From Anadara kagoshimensis (taxonomy: Eukaryota; Mollusca; Bivalvia; Arcoida; Arcidae), in the NCBI GenBank assembly GCA_021292105.1, contig CM037874.1, positions 33,964,185 to 34,028,184 on the forward strand: a stretch of DNA of 64,000 nt, read 5' to 3'. Positions 22,581-33,993 of this stretch are shown one piece after another. Each line of letters starts with the position of its first letter. Positions within the stretch are counted from its first letter, which is position 1. A model generated the notes under the pieces. It was not told the origin of the DNA, searched no databases, and was given only the letters and a program-made list of their open reading frames with translations. The position numbers and the translations under genes are program-made.

Positions 22581-23220
22581 TAAGAATGCTATTTCGTACA
22601 AAAATCTTGTAAACAAAAATGTTTAGCACTGGTACATGACGCATTATAACACCATATGATTATTGATAACTATTGATAAATTTAAACAATTTTGAGTAAT
22701 TTTATACACAAATTTATGAAAACAGTATCCGTCCTTGTCAAGCATGTGAAGTGTTGCGTATCAACATATTGTCGACAAGTATTTCTTATGCAAATTAGCT
22801 CAGAATTTCCATGTTCGAAATGGTTTCGACCGAAATGTAGGACTTAGACAAATTAGCCGTTGCTCAAAATTGACCAAAATTTTCAGAGTATGGGGCTTAT
22901 AATTAACTGAGAACAGTTTAAGGATAGAAATATTAAAAATCAATTACGTCATGAATCGTACAATAGACGTACGATTTTACTTTTACAATAAAACGTTTCG
23001 TTTTAGAGAATTTTACGAAAAACCGAGAGACTAAAGGATCGTAAATGGACTTGAGTGACCAATTGCTGCAGAGAGATAATTAGCAGTTGCCAAATATAGC
23101 TAATGATGGACTAAGATTATCAGCTGTCGATTCGGCACTGATTATGATAAACTTGTTAGCTCAGTGTTAAACTTTCGACAGATCTGTGCTGGATCTATTG
23201 ATTATAATTAGGCTACCTAC
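22581..23220. other. Non-coding, no gene recognised
   Basis: AT-rich. A short piece at 23160-23190 (GTGTTAAACTTTCGACAG) matches the end of the MITE at 54236-54453. Confidence 0.4.
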
Positions 23221-23725
23221 ATACTGTGCATAAAGGCTATTTTGAACATGGAATATTGTAAATTACATTTTAATAAAGAATTGCTTGGACAAATTAACAA
23301 TGCATATTTATTGACTATTCAGAGACCTAACTAAAAATTATATTTTTGTCATGTTTGGTTAACGTCTGTATATAGAAAAAATTACATTTGTGACAGAAAA
23401 TATGTATTCCAGCTATCCATTTGGGCCCCAAATTATAAACGAATGTACCTTTTACCTGCGTGATTGAATCAAAACAATTCACACCCGGACGACCTACATA
23501 TAACCAATGAGGTACCTAATAGGAGTATTTATACTTAACCATTTTGATTTTATTGAAACAGTGGCAAAATGTATGGTATGCACACACTAACATAGACTGA
23601 TTTAAAAGAAAACATTTTTTTTTCCCTTTTCTGTGTTGAAATATAATTAAAATGTTAACAAAAAGATACAAATAAAAATTTAATAGCAATATATGCATGT
23701 TCAAAATAGCCTTTATGCACAGTAT
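23221..23725. mobile_element. ~505-bp MITE with ~30-bp inverted ends
   Basis: Left ATACTGTGCATAAAGGCTAT plus TTTGAACATG; right end is the exact inverse. The interior is AT-rich with no coding content. Confidence 0.75.
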
Positions 23726-24224
23726 AGTTATATAGTTTTTTTTTATAGTTATAAATCTCTCTTGATAAAAAAGTAATCTACAGTATATATAGATTAGCAA
23801 TACAAAAAGTTGAATCTTTTGACTATTTTGTTAAACTGTATATTATACACAGACATGTAAAAAGCATTCGGTCACCTGGTAGAACCCTTCATTATTTCAT
23901 ATTAAACCTTATAGTTTTAAAACAAAAATTTACTTCTTGGTCAATTTCCGTAACGTTTTCAATGTTAAATTTAACATTAATTGTAATTTTTTCTAAAAAT
24001 TAGAAAAGGGAATTTTGCTTTGAATAGATAAACATTTAAATTCAAAATTAAAAAAAAAACAAAACAAAAAACGTTTTTAAGGGGGTATAACTAGTTGTGT
24101 TTTTGGTAAGGTGGTTGCCTAATATAAGAAGATAAATCTAAGGTACGACACCTGGATATTGCAATTTTAGTGTAAAAAGATGTCATTTTTTTTCATTTTT
24201 ATTATAGATGGCATGTATGGATTT

Positions 24225-24385
24225 CTTCTGATTACACACGTGGCGGTTGTAGCTAGCTAAACACGAGCATCCGACCTTACTTCCCTGGTAGAATTACTTG
24301 TTCACGTGTTTAGCTCAATTTGTCAGATTTCACAATTTTTTATTTTTTTAGGATCCCGAAGTAAACATGGATTAGAATTAAGTCA
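24225..24385 (+). repeat. Dispersed repeat R1, copy e
   Basis: Contains GATTACACACGTGGCGGTTG and TAGCTAGCTAAACACG, then CTTACTTCCCTGGTAGAA. More diverged than copies b and g. Confidence 0.65.
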
Positions 24386-24397
24386 TATATAGCTATT

Positions 24398-24728
24398 TGA
24401 GTTGAGGTGAGTAAATGTGTTTAACGTCCCAGTCAAGAATATTTCACTTATATCGTTACGTCGCCAGCTTTTGGCGAAGTGCAGAAATTTTGCCTGTGCG
24501 TTGCGCTGATGGTATTATTCAGCAGGATTCTTTAGCGTGCCAAGTCCACCGTGGCACGGGACCTCGTTTATTTTAAGTTCCCATCCGAAAGAACCATGAC
24601 TTTCATTTCGTAATGCCGAGTGCTTGGCAAAAGAACAGTCACTACCCACTTTCAAGTCTTGGGTCAGACCCGGCGGGGATCGAACCCACGAACTCACCAA
24701 CTACCATCTGAGCTACCGCAGTGGTCAC
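24398..24728 (-). mobile_element. tRNA-headed SINE, copy 2 (minus strand)
   Basis: Full-length reverse copy. The 3' end reads TTGAGTTGAGGTGAG at the left, and the tRNA-like head ends with GAGCTACCGCAGTGG at the right. Confidence 0.85.
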
Positions 24729-25985
24729 AAAAATGAGTAAATAAATAAGCGTCATCACTATTTTAATATTTTTATGAAGCAGACTTTTAACTTTACAGTT
24801 TCTTACTTTTATCTTTGCTTCTTCTTTCATCAACTTTAAGATTCCAAGCTTTCCAAAGTACAGTGCAGACCCATCGAAAGATTAACACTAAGTAACAAAT
24901 TAGTTCCGAATTGGTAACGCATTTTAGTTCGTCTATAGCTATATTTCTGCAGATTTTGGCAAGCTAATATCTTTTGGTAGTTTTCGGCCTCTAGTTATCC
25001 GTGTCTCGGTCACTTTACAGCCATTCATTCATTCATTCATTCATTCATTCATTCATTCATTCATTCATTCATTCATTCATTCATTCAATTATTCATTCAT
25101 TCATTCATTCATTCATTCAATTATTCATTCATTCATTCATTCATTCAAACTTTATTCACTCTAAACCACCGGAGGTCGTACAAGAGGTATATTTACATTA
25201 TAGTAATATAGAATCCGATGCCTGCATCACAATGTTTACAATAAATATACATTTCATACATACAAACATTTAATATAAATACATAATTCCACAGTGTTTA
25301 TAATAATAATAAAAAGTACATATTTTCCAGTAATAAGTGTATGTGTGTTAATATTGTCCGAAATCAACTAAAACATTTTAGACCTTCTTTTATCTATTTA
25401 CTGAGATTATATTAATGAGTGTATCTAAATCTTGAATGTTAAATAATTGATGTAAATTCAGTATATTTGGTCTTTTCCAGAAACGTTCTTTTATGTATTT
25501 TGACCTTATATTTTTTTAATTTTTTACACTGAAACAAAAAATCAATTCGTCTCCCATAATATTTTGATAAAAAATACAAAAACGTTCATCTCTAGGAGTT
25601 CTATTCCACCCACCAGATTCTATAGGTGACTTGTGATTCGAGGTTCTGAACTTAAACATATAAGACCAATAATAATCTGGGTTCCGAGTTTCGACTTTTT
25701 CCCATTAGCTTCGTGTTTAACTTTTGACATAGATGCACTGAGTATGTAAACAAATTGCTGCAAACACAACCGTCTTAAATTGCCCATTTTTCATAAAGAC
25801 CGTACTTGGTCACTGTGATAGATTTCACTAGCTTGTGATCTTTATTTTATTGATTTATTGATTGATTGATTGATTTATTTATTTAAAATGTTTTAATCTA
25901 TTTATAAAAGTTTAACGGTGTAAATTAATTTATTTCTATATTCATTAATTAAAAATGTATGAACTATTTTTTTAATTTTATTAAT

Positions 25986-26016
<31 letters not shown>

Positions 26017-26078
26017 TTTTGTAGCCTCAAATTGTATTAGGATTTTGATGAAGTTTTGCAAATAATTACAAGTTCACA
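24729..26078. other. Non-coding, simple repeats
   Basis: Besides (ATTC)n at 25021-25146 it has GATT repeats near 25855-25880 and TTTA repeats at 25982-26018. No gene before the ATG at 26079. Confidence 0.45.
25021..25146. repeat. (ATTC)n microsatellite
   Basis: About 30 ATTC units with two AATT interruptions. Confidence 0.95.
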
Positions 26079-26227
26079 ATGAAAGAGGAAAAACGAGATA
26101 AAAGGCAACACAAATCGTGGGTTATAACAGATAGTTATTCCGACGTTTTAATTGGACAGAAAAGCAAAAAGACTGAAAATAATGATGTGAGAAATCAAAC
26201 TGAACGTGGCGAAACTCCCTTGACATT

Positions 26228-26560
26228 TAGTCGAGTAGGCATTTTATGAACCTAGAAATGTTCATTCCTATGAAGTTTTTTTGCTGTTTTGTTTTCCTTA
26301 TGGGTCCTTGAACAAAACTAACTTAGTTGCCCTTCGGGCAAATTTGGGCAACTTGCACAATATACAGAAATCCAAAATGGCAGCCAAACGTCAAATTAAA
26401 ATACATACTGCGATATAAAATATCTTCCAATAGGTTGTAATATATCCTTTTATATGTTTTTTTAGGCATGAGGAACCCATTTCTGGTGTTAATTTTTACA
26501 TACGGAACACTTAACTCACACAATAAGCTATAAACACAAGATGACCGACGGACGCCATCT
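26228..26560 (+). repeat. Left terminal inverted repeat of the 3.34-kb element
   Basis: Pairs with 29235-29568. It contains CCAAAATGGCAGCC, a YY1-consensus-like site also kept in the other arm. Confidence 0.8.
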
Positions 26561-26829
26561 TGAAATATTGATTTTGTACAAAAACAAATTTATAATAGAT
26601 TGCCATACATCTTTGCAGGGGTATTTAGGCAGGGGCAACTCAATTCTGGCATTAGTTTTACATTAAATACCATCATGTCTATAATGACCGACTATATTTG
26701 TCAAATAACTTTTCACCCTTGTGTAAAAATTCAAACACTCCCTTTCTCCAAAACAGTTACAAAATTATATACAGAATTTGTTTTAGGCAAGCATGTCCTT
26801 GTGTGTTGCACTTATGATTTTGTGCCTTA

Positions 26830-28150
26830 CATTGACATAACACGACAAAGAAGTTCTTTGGGCGCTGGATATCCTTTCGCTATAACATGTAATGAGAATT
26901 GATCTTTGAATTTCAATCCGAAATTGGTTATCATCTCATACTGCTTAGGAGGATCTTGACTGTCGGTACCCTTTCACAACATTAACTAAAGGTGTGACAA
27001 CAGAAAATGGCGTTTGATACAAAGTTAAAACTATAAGGCTTTGGTGTTACTTATGAAGAACCTATGGAAACGTCACAGTTTTCCCTGCTGGCTGGCAATA
27101 CAGAACAACAAAGAATGGTTCAGATCCCATAAAATTATTTGGGATCTTTGTTGACCACATCAGCTAAATGAGGAGAATAAGAGTTTGTAATTATGATGTT
27201 GTATCACAACCACTAAGAACATGCATACATAACAGCTCAAGATATCTCGAACGAAGTCCATGTCCCTAAGAGCATTCATGCCTGGTGATTCAAGACATCT
27301 CGATCCAAGACCATCACACTTACAGTGTGCATGCCTGGCTGTTCAAGACATCTCGAACCAAGACCACGACACTGAGAGCATGCATGCCTGACAGTAAAAG
27401 ACATCTCAAACCAAGACCACGACACTGAGAGCATGCATGCCGGACAGTTAAAGACATCTCAAACCAAGACCACGACACTGAGAGCATGCATGTCTGGCAG
27501 TTAAAGACATCTCAAATCAAGACCATAGTTAGTTGCATTGATGTTCAAAAACTTATATCCTATTACTCCATCTGTACATCACATTATTTTCATGCGTATA
27601 CACCCAATACACTAGGGAAACAAAAACATCTGTGCCGTCAATCAGCACACAAATGATATCATGACCTGTCTGTGCAGCCTGGAGAACATACGATACCATA
27701 GTTATGCCGGATTCATCATGGCCGAATCCACAATCGTATACATATTGCTGTGGTGTTCCCTCTGTCCTGGTTTCTTAGAATATATGAGATGTTATTTGTC
27801 GAAAAACAAGATTTTCTTAGAAGTGTCTGGGTACCAATATGACCTTTTTTGGATTGATGCAATGAAATCTGATGGGTTAACCCCATTGATCAAGAGATGT
27901 GGTAGAAAAACTGTGAATCATTGTGATTGTGAGTTTTGGGTGAACGAACTCTACAAAGCGATTTGTCTAGAGCTGACTTAATTCCTTTTTCAATGACAAC
28001 TTTTTTCTACCAATGTCAAAAAAGGAACAGAACCGATTACAAATGCAAGCAGAAACTACGCTCAAACTGCCCTTGCTGTCCAAACAACGATAACCAAAGA
28101 AACATGTTTCCAAGATCAATAACTGGCTTTGTTTTTGCATCTTGACAGCG
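26830..28150 (-). pseudogene. XPG/FEN1-like nuclease gene remnant inside the 3.34-kb element
   Basis: Minus-strand fragments in three frames, in order. SGITMVSYVLQAAQTGHDII at about 27700 is the position of a family HEEADT-type block. Next comes DGTDVFVSLVYWVY (DTDV-type metal site), then GMHALS repeated in the 53-bp array (27237-27527), where the family has HAxxGCDT. YEMITNFGLKFKDQF and YPAPKELL near 26900 come before the usual Cys-rich tail. I know this block order from uncharacterised metazoan proteins. It parallels the acidic clusters and the GCDY helix-turn-helix of XPG/FEN1 nucleases. There are multiple stops and shifts, and the acidic residues are partly replaced. The region above about 27760 is probably the N-terminal part but is not readable. 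Confidence 0.55.
27237..27527. repeat. 53-bp tandem repeat, ~5.5 copies
   Basis: Unit around AGACATCTCAAACCAAGACC and ACTGAGAGCATGCATGCC. On the minus strand each unit contains the GMHALS codons of the nuclease-like gene. Confidence 0.9.
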
Positions 28151-28895
28151 TCGCTTTGAAACGAATTGTCTTTATTATCTATATAAAGCCAATGATGGCA
28201 TTGTAAAACTCATCAGGTAGACCGGATTGTACTCTTATTCCATCTTCACATCCATTGCAACTGAATCCACAATAAGCAATATATTTTGGTCATATATATC
28301 CAATAAACATCGAGGATTAAACTCTTTGAGTTATGGTTCGTATCACACTCAGAATATATTCATTCCAATCGATCAGAGAAGCACCAATCTACCCACTAAA
28401 AGGATCAGGCTAGAGAGTTATGCCTTTTTCAAATTTGATAGCAGTTTGTACTCCAAACTGGTTAACCAAGACAGCATCCTAATAATCACTATGGTGTCGA
28501 CATGCAATATCCTCAACAGGACATGCATGTGTTTATAGCAGACACTGATAAAGTTTACCAGCATATTGTACATGTCCAGCATCCAATAAAATCATTTGTT
28601 GGGTTTGTTAATCAGGATACAAATAGTTTTGGTGGTATACAGTGCAAGGGTATTATTTTCTGCAGTCCAGTATAATTTATATGTGAAACAGCAGTTTCAG
28701 GTCTAGATTTCGAGATGCTGCTTAATGGTAACTTAGGTAAGTTGAGACACCAGAAGTAAGCCAAATCTTCACTGTGCACTACCTTTTCACTTATACCACA
28801 TGAATGAACATGGAAGTCTGTATTTATAACGTGTGTCTTATAGCGGCCATTTGGAGTGGAAATAGTTAATTAAAATATCAAAACTATCATAAAAC

Positions 28896-28946
28896 CAACA
28901 AAAAAACAAAAAACAAACAAACAAACAAACAAACAAAAAAAAAAAG
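28896..28946. repeat. (CAAA)n microsatellite
   Basis: CAAA units followed by an A run, inside the 3.34-kb element. Confidence 0.9.
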
Positions 28947-29234
28947 TTCTACTGTTCAACTCCAACCAAACAATTTGTGGAAAGTTGTGCATTATCAGTG
29001 ACAGATTTTGCTGCAGATTCCCGAAACCATAATACTTCATTACATGAAGTAATGTATCAATGTTTATGTAAAAGTCGAATCAATTCACTGCTGCCAAAGA
29101 TTATGTTTTTAATTTCTTATTAAAAGGAATTGTGCGAGCCTCATTTATGACCTTTTAATCAAAACGTATCAAGATGCATGGTTAAGTTACACAGCATTGA
29201 ATGTGATATGCTGAGTTAATCTAATTATAATAAA

Positions 29235-29568
29235 CCCTTTTTTGGTCAAAATTGTTATATATACTTTCAAAATGTCCCAAATGTTAAAAACAACAACGGA
29301 AATGAGTCTCTTATCACTAAAAAAACATATAAAACGGTATATTGCAAGCTATTGTAGAACAATTTTTACAAAAGATAGATTTTCAATATGGCGTCAGGCA
29401 GCCATCTTGGATATATGCAAATTATTCAATTTGCCCAATGTTGCCTCCAGGGCAACTAACCTAATTTTACTCTAGGGACCCTATAGAATACAAAACAGCA
29501 AAAAAACTTCATAGGAAAAAACATTTCTAGGTTCAAGTATTGAGTATATGGGAGTGTCAACTCGACTA
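29235..29568 (-). repeat. Right terminal inverted repeat of the 3.34-kb element
   Basis: Inverse of 26228-26560, with an extra ~20 bp near the tip. It contains CAGCCATCTTGG, the inverse YY1-like site. Confidence 0.8.
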
Positions 29569-30258
29569 ATTGGCGGTTATGAACGGAGACACCGACAGAG
29601 TTATAGAAATTCTTAATGCAGGTGTCTCTGTTTGTGACGTAAATATAAGCGGCTATTCGCCTCTGGCGTTGAGCATTTACACTAAACAAAGTAAAATAGT
29701 GCCACTTTTGAAGAAACATGGTGCTGAATTAGTGACAAAGAAAGATATTTCATTGATAAATGATGTACTGTCCGATTTAGATGAAGACTTGTTGGATTAT
29801 GCCTTGAAGAGCGGATGTGACGTCAATTTCTGTGACCCAAAAGGGAGACTACCACTTGTAATGGCCGTGGAATCTATCAACATACGTAAAGTTAATTTAC
29901 TTCTAAACTACCAAGCTGATATCAGCAAATGTGACATGAACTCCGTATGTCCACTCAAACAGGCAGTCGACACTTGCAATGTTTATCGGAAGGCAACGTT
30001 TCATGACATCGAGTTGTTGAAATTATATGAAAACACTTTGGAAATAGCAGAGATACTTCTGAAGAAAGCTGGACTAATTACGACAGATTACATTATCGAA
30101 GCTATCTCGGCCAACAGTACTCTTCTGATAAAGAAACTTTTATGTTACGTCTCTGCTGTAGATCCATCTGTGTATACGGATTATCATAGGATTGTCAAAA
30201 ACACATCTAAAAGTACAGAGATTTTCGATACGCTTATCGATGCTGGTGTGGACATCAT

Positions 30259-30878
30259 CACTAAAAGGGGATTTTACCGGAATAATTGCAAAAATCCGGA
30301 ATAATCAGACCAAATCCGGAATAAACCAAATTGATCCGGAATAATCAGGTAAAGTCCGGAATAAACCGGTAAAATCCGGAATAATCAGGCAAAATCCGGA
30401 ATAATTGGACTATTTTGTTACGGTAAGTTTTCCGTAATCTAAAAATTACGGTGTCTGATTATTCCGGAAAATGACAGATTATTACGGAAAAAGTCTAATT
30501 ATTCCGGCAAATGTCCAATTATTACGGGAAATTTTCTAAAAAATAATAATTTTTTTAATTTTTTTTACCATAATAATTGGACATTTGCCGGAATATTTAG
30601 ATTTTTACCGTAATAATCAGTCTTTTACCGGAATAATCAGACAAGTTACCGTAATAATCAGACACTTGCCGGAATTTTTAGAATCCGTAAAATTTACCGT
30701 AAAAATATTCTTATTATTCCGGATTTTGACCAATTATTCCGGATTTTGTCCGATTATTTCGGATTTGGTCTAAAAATTCCGGAATTGATCTAAACATTCC
30801 GGATTTTCGCAAAGATTACGGAAAGTGTCTTACTATTCCGGAATTTCGCAATTATTCCGGTAAAAACCCCTTCTAGTG
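30259..30878. mobile_element. 620-bp CACTA-like MITE in the ANK-SOCS coding region
   Basis: Ends are CACTAAAAGGGG and CCCCTTCTAGTG, i.e. CACTA(A/G)AAGGGG in inverse. Both arms continue with TTTTACCGGAATAATTGC. The whole element is built of degenerate CCGGAATAATCAG-type units on either strand. The flanks CAT and TAA do not form a clean 3-bp duplication. Removing 30256-30878 gives GAC ATT AAT ATG AAA, the ankyrin frame VDINMKDRNG. Confidence 0.75.
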
Positions 30879-31796
30879 TAATATGAAAGATCGTAATGGA
30901 AAGCTGGCTTTGTGTAAAGCGGTTGCCATGGGAAACGAATATGTGTCTGAAAGTTTGATCCAAATGGGCGCCAATGGCAATACCACTGATGGAGCAAATC
31001 AAACTGCTTTTGCTATAGCGTTGTTGCAGAAAGATAAATTTGGTTATGCAAAGCGAATGGTTTTGGAAGGAAACATTAATTTAGAACACCAGTTGTCTAT
31101 TTGCTTCAAAAAATTATCAGTTAGGCGTTTTGAGTATTTATTGAAATTAGGAGCGGATCCTTTTAAAAGACTTGAAAATGAACAAACAGTAATCACTGAC
31201 ATCGCAGTGTTTCTTCTACTCAGACATTCTCCATTAGGTTTCAACGACCACACATTTCTGTTTACGGGCAAATGGAGGGCGTTACTTAGAGAATGCGGAT
31301 TAATGACCTGTCACCCCAAAAAGGAAAATAAACTCTTCTATGACCTTTATAATTAACCTGCAAATCATTTAAAAAAGCCTTGGCAAAATACAATGCTCTT
31401 TTTGATGAAGCGTTTCAAACAAATCGCCAAGCGATTCAACGGTATGCTCACTACATGTTAAATACTATAGTTCAGTTATTGAAATTAGGTACGGTTGTAC
31501 CGATTTATGATATTTTCAACAAAGTTCATTGTGAAGAAACAGAATGCATGTGTGATTTCTTGAAGAAGGATCTTGGACTTAAAGACATGTACAATGATAA
31601 ATCACTATACCATGGAGTCTTAATAGAGCCAGTTAGCTTGCAAATGCAATGTCGGACAGCTGTGAGATGCGCGATGCGCACTAGCTGTGTCAACAAGACG
31701 AAGTGTTTACCTCTACCCGACAGTATTAAAAGATTCTTGATCTTTGACGGGGAGATTTTAGTTTTGGAGGACTTATTTGACCTTGAGAAACGATAG

Positions 31797-32135
31797 AGAC
31801 ATTGTTTGAATTTTATGCATGAAGTACATGACAGTCGAAAGTGAAAGTTTAACACCGATATAACGGAAAAGGGGGTCGATATATGGCTAGCTTATGAATC
31901 AATCGCATTGTAGAGATAGATAACAGCTGTTGACGAAAAAATGTTGAATATCGCAAAAATATGACTGAGAATCGGTACTAATTCCTCGTGTATTACAAAA
32001 ATGTCCATTACTAGTTTTATAGATATATGTTTATTGACTATCACAATAATTTACAATCAATGGCTAAATGTATAGCAAAATCTGAATAATACATTTTTTC
32101 GCAATAAATACAGGTTTATCAATTACAGTTTTTGT

Positions 32136-32178
<43 letters not shown>

Positions 32179-32916
32179 TACATGATCTATGTACATATGC
32201 ATGCTTAAGTTTCTAACATCACCATCTTTTAGAATCTTCTCTTTCTATTCGTCTGATGAGTGTTAAAAGTTGCTGCAAGCAAACACCTGACAAAACGTTC
32301 ACAGGAAAGCCCACAATGAATCATTTATTAGTTCCTCAATCAGTTTAATCCTTTTTAATGCTTTAAACATAATTATCAGCAAAATACATTTTCCAACGTC
32401 AGCTGTAACTCAGCACGGTGTCGTGTGTTCCAGTTTCACAATCATTTATTAACTAACATAATATAATAATAATATATAATAACAATAATTTTTATTTTAA
32501 AGTGCAACCCGATTTACAATTTTTTTTCGCGCGCGATGACTTTCACATATATATCTACCGGAGAGCCTTTGTAAACTTATGATGCACTATCAATTATATG
32601 GCATTTTGAGACTGTCTATGGTACAATAGTACAATATCTTAGTTTCGCGAAAAAATGAATTAAGTTATTATAGTTAAATTTCGCGTATTAAGGCAGTCAA
32701 TTAAATAGTTTGACACAAGTCTTGTGTTTGTCGTAAGAATAGTACCAAGAATATCATCTGAGATTGGATTACTGTTGACCATGGTACCCTGTAGTGTTGC
32801 ATGTAACATATTCCTTAACCTAAATCGATGAAATTTGAAATCTGATTGGTTTTTGTTAGTATTCAAATTAGATATAAATCACTTTAAAGTACCATGTTTT
32901 AGATCGCCGTTTGATT
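31797..32916. other. Non-coding, (TC)n at 32139-32174
   Basis: Apart from the TC microsatellite I see no gene. Confidence 0.4.
32139..32174. repeat. (TC)n microsatellite
   Basis: About 18 TC units. Confidence 0.95.
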
Positions 32917-33090
32917 TTTTGGTTTCATAATTTTGGTCCAAACACTACTGATTAGGAATTGTATTCCGAAACGGCCGTCTAGTGCTGTAAATTACATATT
33001 ATACCAGTTTTAATTTTACACCACTAGACGGCCGTTTTGGAATATAATTCCTCATCAGTAGTGCTTGGACCAAAATTATGAAACCAAAAT
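32917..33090. repeat. Hairpin MITE with ~70-bp arms
   Basis: TTTTGGTTTCATAATTTTGG and AAACGGCCGTCTAGTG on the left are mirrored by CACTAGACGGCCGTTT and CCAAAATTATGAAACCAAAA on the right. Partial copies lie at 61700-61740 and 63390-63480. Confidence 0.85.
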
Positions 33091-33234
33091 TATTTTGAAG
33101 ATGTTGAAACGCTACCCAAAGGACCAAAATATATTTTACCAAATAAAGCTAAGGCATGCTGTAAAATTAAAACTGGTATAATATGTAACTTTATACAAAA
33201 ATGTACGACTTTATGCTTATCAAAAACGAATATC

Positions 33235-33680
33235 GATCATAATTCTAAAGCAAAGTAAAATCTTTCAAACTAACAAGTTAGGTTAAATATGCGAACTTCC
33301 ATCAGGGAAGTAAGGTCGGGTGCTCCGGTAGGGTAAACACCTCGTGTGTAATCAAAATTGAACAAAAGAAACATGCAACTTAGGCATGCCAAATATATCC
33401 AGGGCAATCCTGGACACAGAGGTATCATACTTGTGAACAATAATATGAATATGGCCAAAACACATGTTTGAGGGCCATGATAAGCTTAGGCTTGCAATAT
33501 TCCTGGCTCTACAATTTATTTTTAAACAGCTTGCTTCGTTGTATAATTTCCCGTATTAATTGTGAAACAAATACACCATAAGTAGGAGAAGCAAGTATGT
33601 TGCTTTATAGAAAGGAAAAGTTGGCAACGGAAAAAATGAAGTCATCATTTTTGTCATACAGCTTCAAACTTGCAGATTTT
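33235..33680 (-). repeat. Dispersed repeat R1, copy f (long)
   Basis: Reverse orientation: CAAGTTAGGTTAAATATGCG, GGGTGCTCCGGTAGGGTAA, then AGGCTTGCAATATTCC and CACCATAAGTAGGAGAAGCA. Confidence 0.75.
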
Positions 33681-33709
33681 ATTTTTTTTTCAATGTAGTA
33701 CAAAAACAA

Positions 33710-33993
33710 AATTTGTTTGATTTATGTTAAGGAACATCTTAGTTTAGGAATAATATTAATTGTAAAGCTGGAGCCAGGTACATATGTGTATTATTCAAAT
33801 TAGATTTAAACAAATATTTAATTACAAAAAAAATGCAGATTTTCTTTTTATTTTAATGTAGTATAGTAACACAATTTGTTTGATTTAAGTTTAGGAACAT
33901 CTTAGTTTAGGAATAATATTAATTGTAAAGCTGGAGCCAGGTACATATGTGTATTATTCAATCAGATTTAAACAAATATTTAATTACAAAAAA
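33710..33993. repeat. ~157-bp tandem duplication at the PEBP gene 3' end
   Basis: Two copies of a segment running from TTTGTTTGATTTA through AGGAACATCTTAGTTTAGGA and GCTGGAGCCAGGTACATATG to TTTAATTACAAAAAAA. The second copy reaches into the last codons of the PEBP gene. Confidence 0.85.

Larger units (their letters stand above)
26228..29568. mobile_element. 3.34-kb DNA transposon with ~340-bp terminal inverted repeats (Academ-like?)
   Basis: Ends are TAGTCGAGT and its inverse. The 3-bp flank ATT is repeated at 26225-26227 and 29569-29571, and removing the element plus one ATT restores the ankyrin frame. Arms of about 330-340 bp (26228-26560 and 29235-29568) align imperfectly, with shared blocks such as GAACCTAGAAATGTT and CCTATGAAGTTTTTTTGCTG. 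On the minus strand the interior holds a decayed XPG/FEN1-like nuclease gene. A 3-bp duplication plus an XPG-like nuclease fits the Academ superfamily as I remember its description; I could not compare sequences. Stops throughout suggest it can no longer move itself. Confidence 0.75.
26079..31796 (+). pseudogene. Ankyrin-repeat / SOCS-box protein gene, disrupted by two insertions and a frameshift
   Basis: The coding parts are 26079-26227, 29572-30255, 30879-31352 and about 31353-31796, roughly 580 codons with no introns. The start ATG at 26079 gives a basic N terminus (MKEEKRDKRQHK). Ankyrin repeats follow: RGETPLT joins LAVMNGDTDRVIEILNAG across the first insertion. SGYSPLALSIYTKQSKIVP, DYALKSGCDVNFCDPKGRLP and DAGVD are next, and this last one joins NMKDRNGKLALCKAV across the second insertion. 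The C terminus holds a SOCS box: PVSLQMQCRTAVRCAM, then CLPLPDSIKRFLIF. ASB-type proteins are substrate receptors of cullin-5 ubiquitin ligases, with ankyrins for substrate and the SOCS box for elongin. The 3.34-kb element, the 620-bp element and a frame change near 31350 prevent a single product. The frame is otherwise well kept, so inactivation may be recent or limited to this haplotype. Confidence 0.8.

Noticed and set aside
25001-25273. His/Phe/Ile-rich frame (repeating HSFI)
   Set aside because: Translation of the (ATTC)n microsatellite.
27661-28538. Plus-strand frames of 69-106 residues inside the 3.34-kb element
   Set aside because: The recognisable coding signal in this stretch is on the minus strand; these are antisense shadows.
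30255-30880. The 620-bp element acting as a spliced intron
   Set aside because: No GT donor at the left junction. The only in-phase GT/AG choice would delete two residues of the ankyrin repeat, whereas simple excision restores the consensus.
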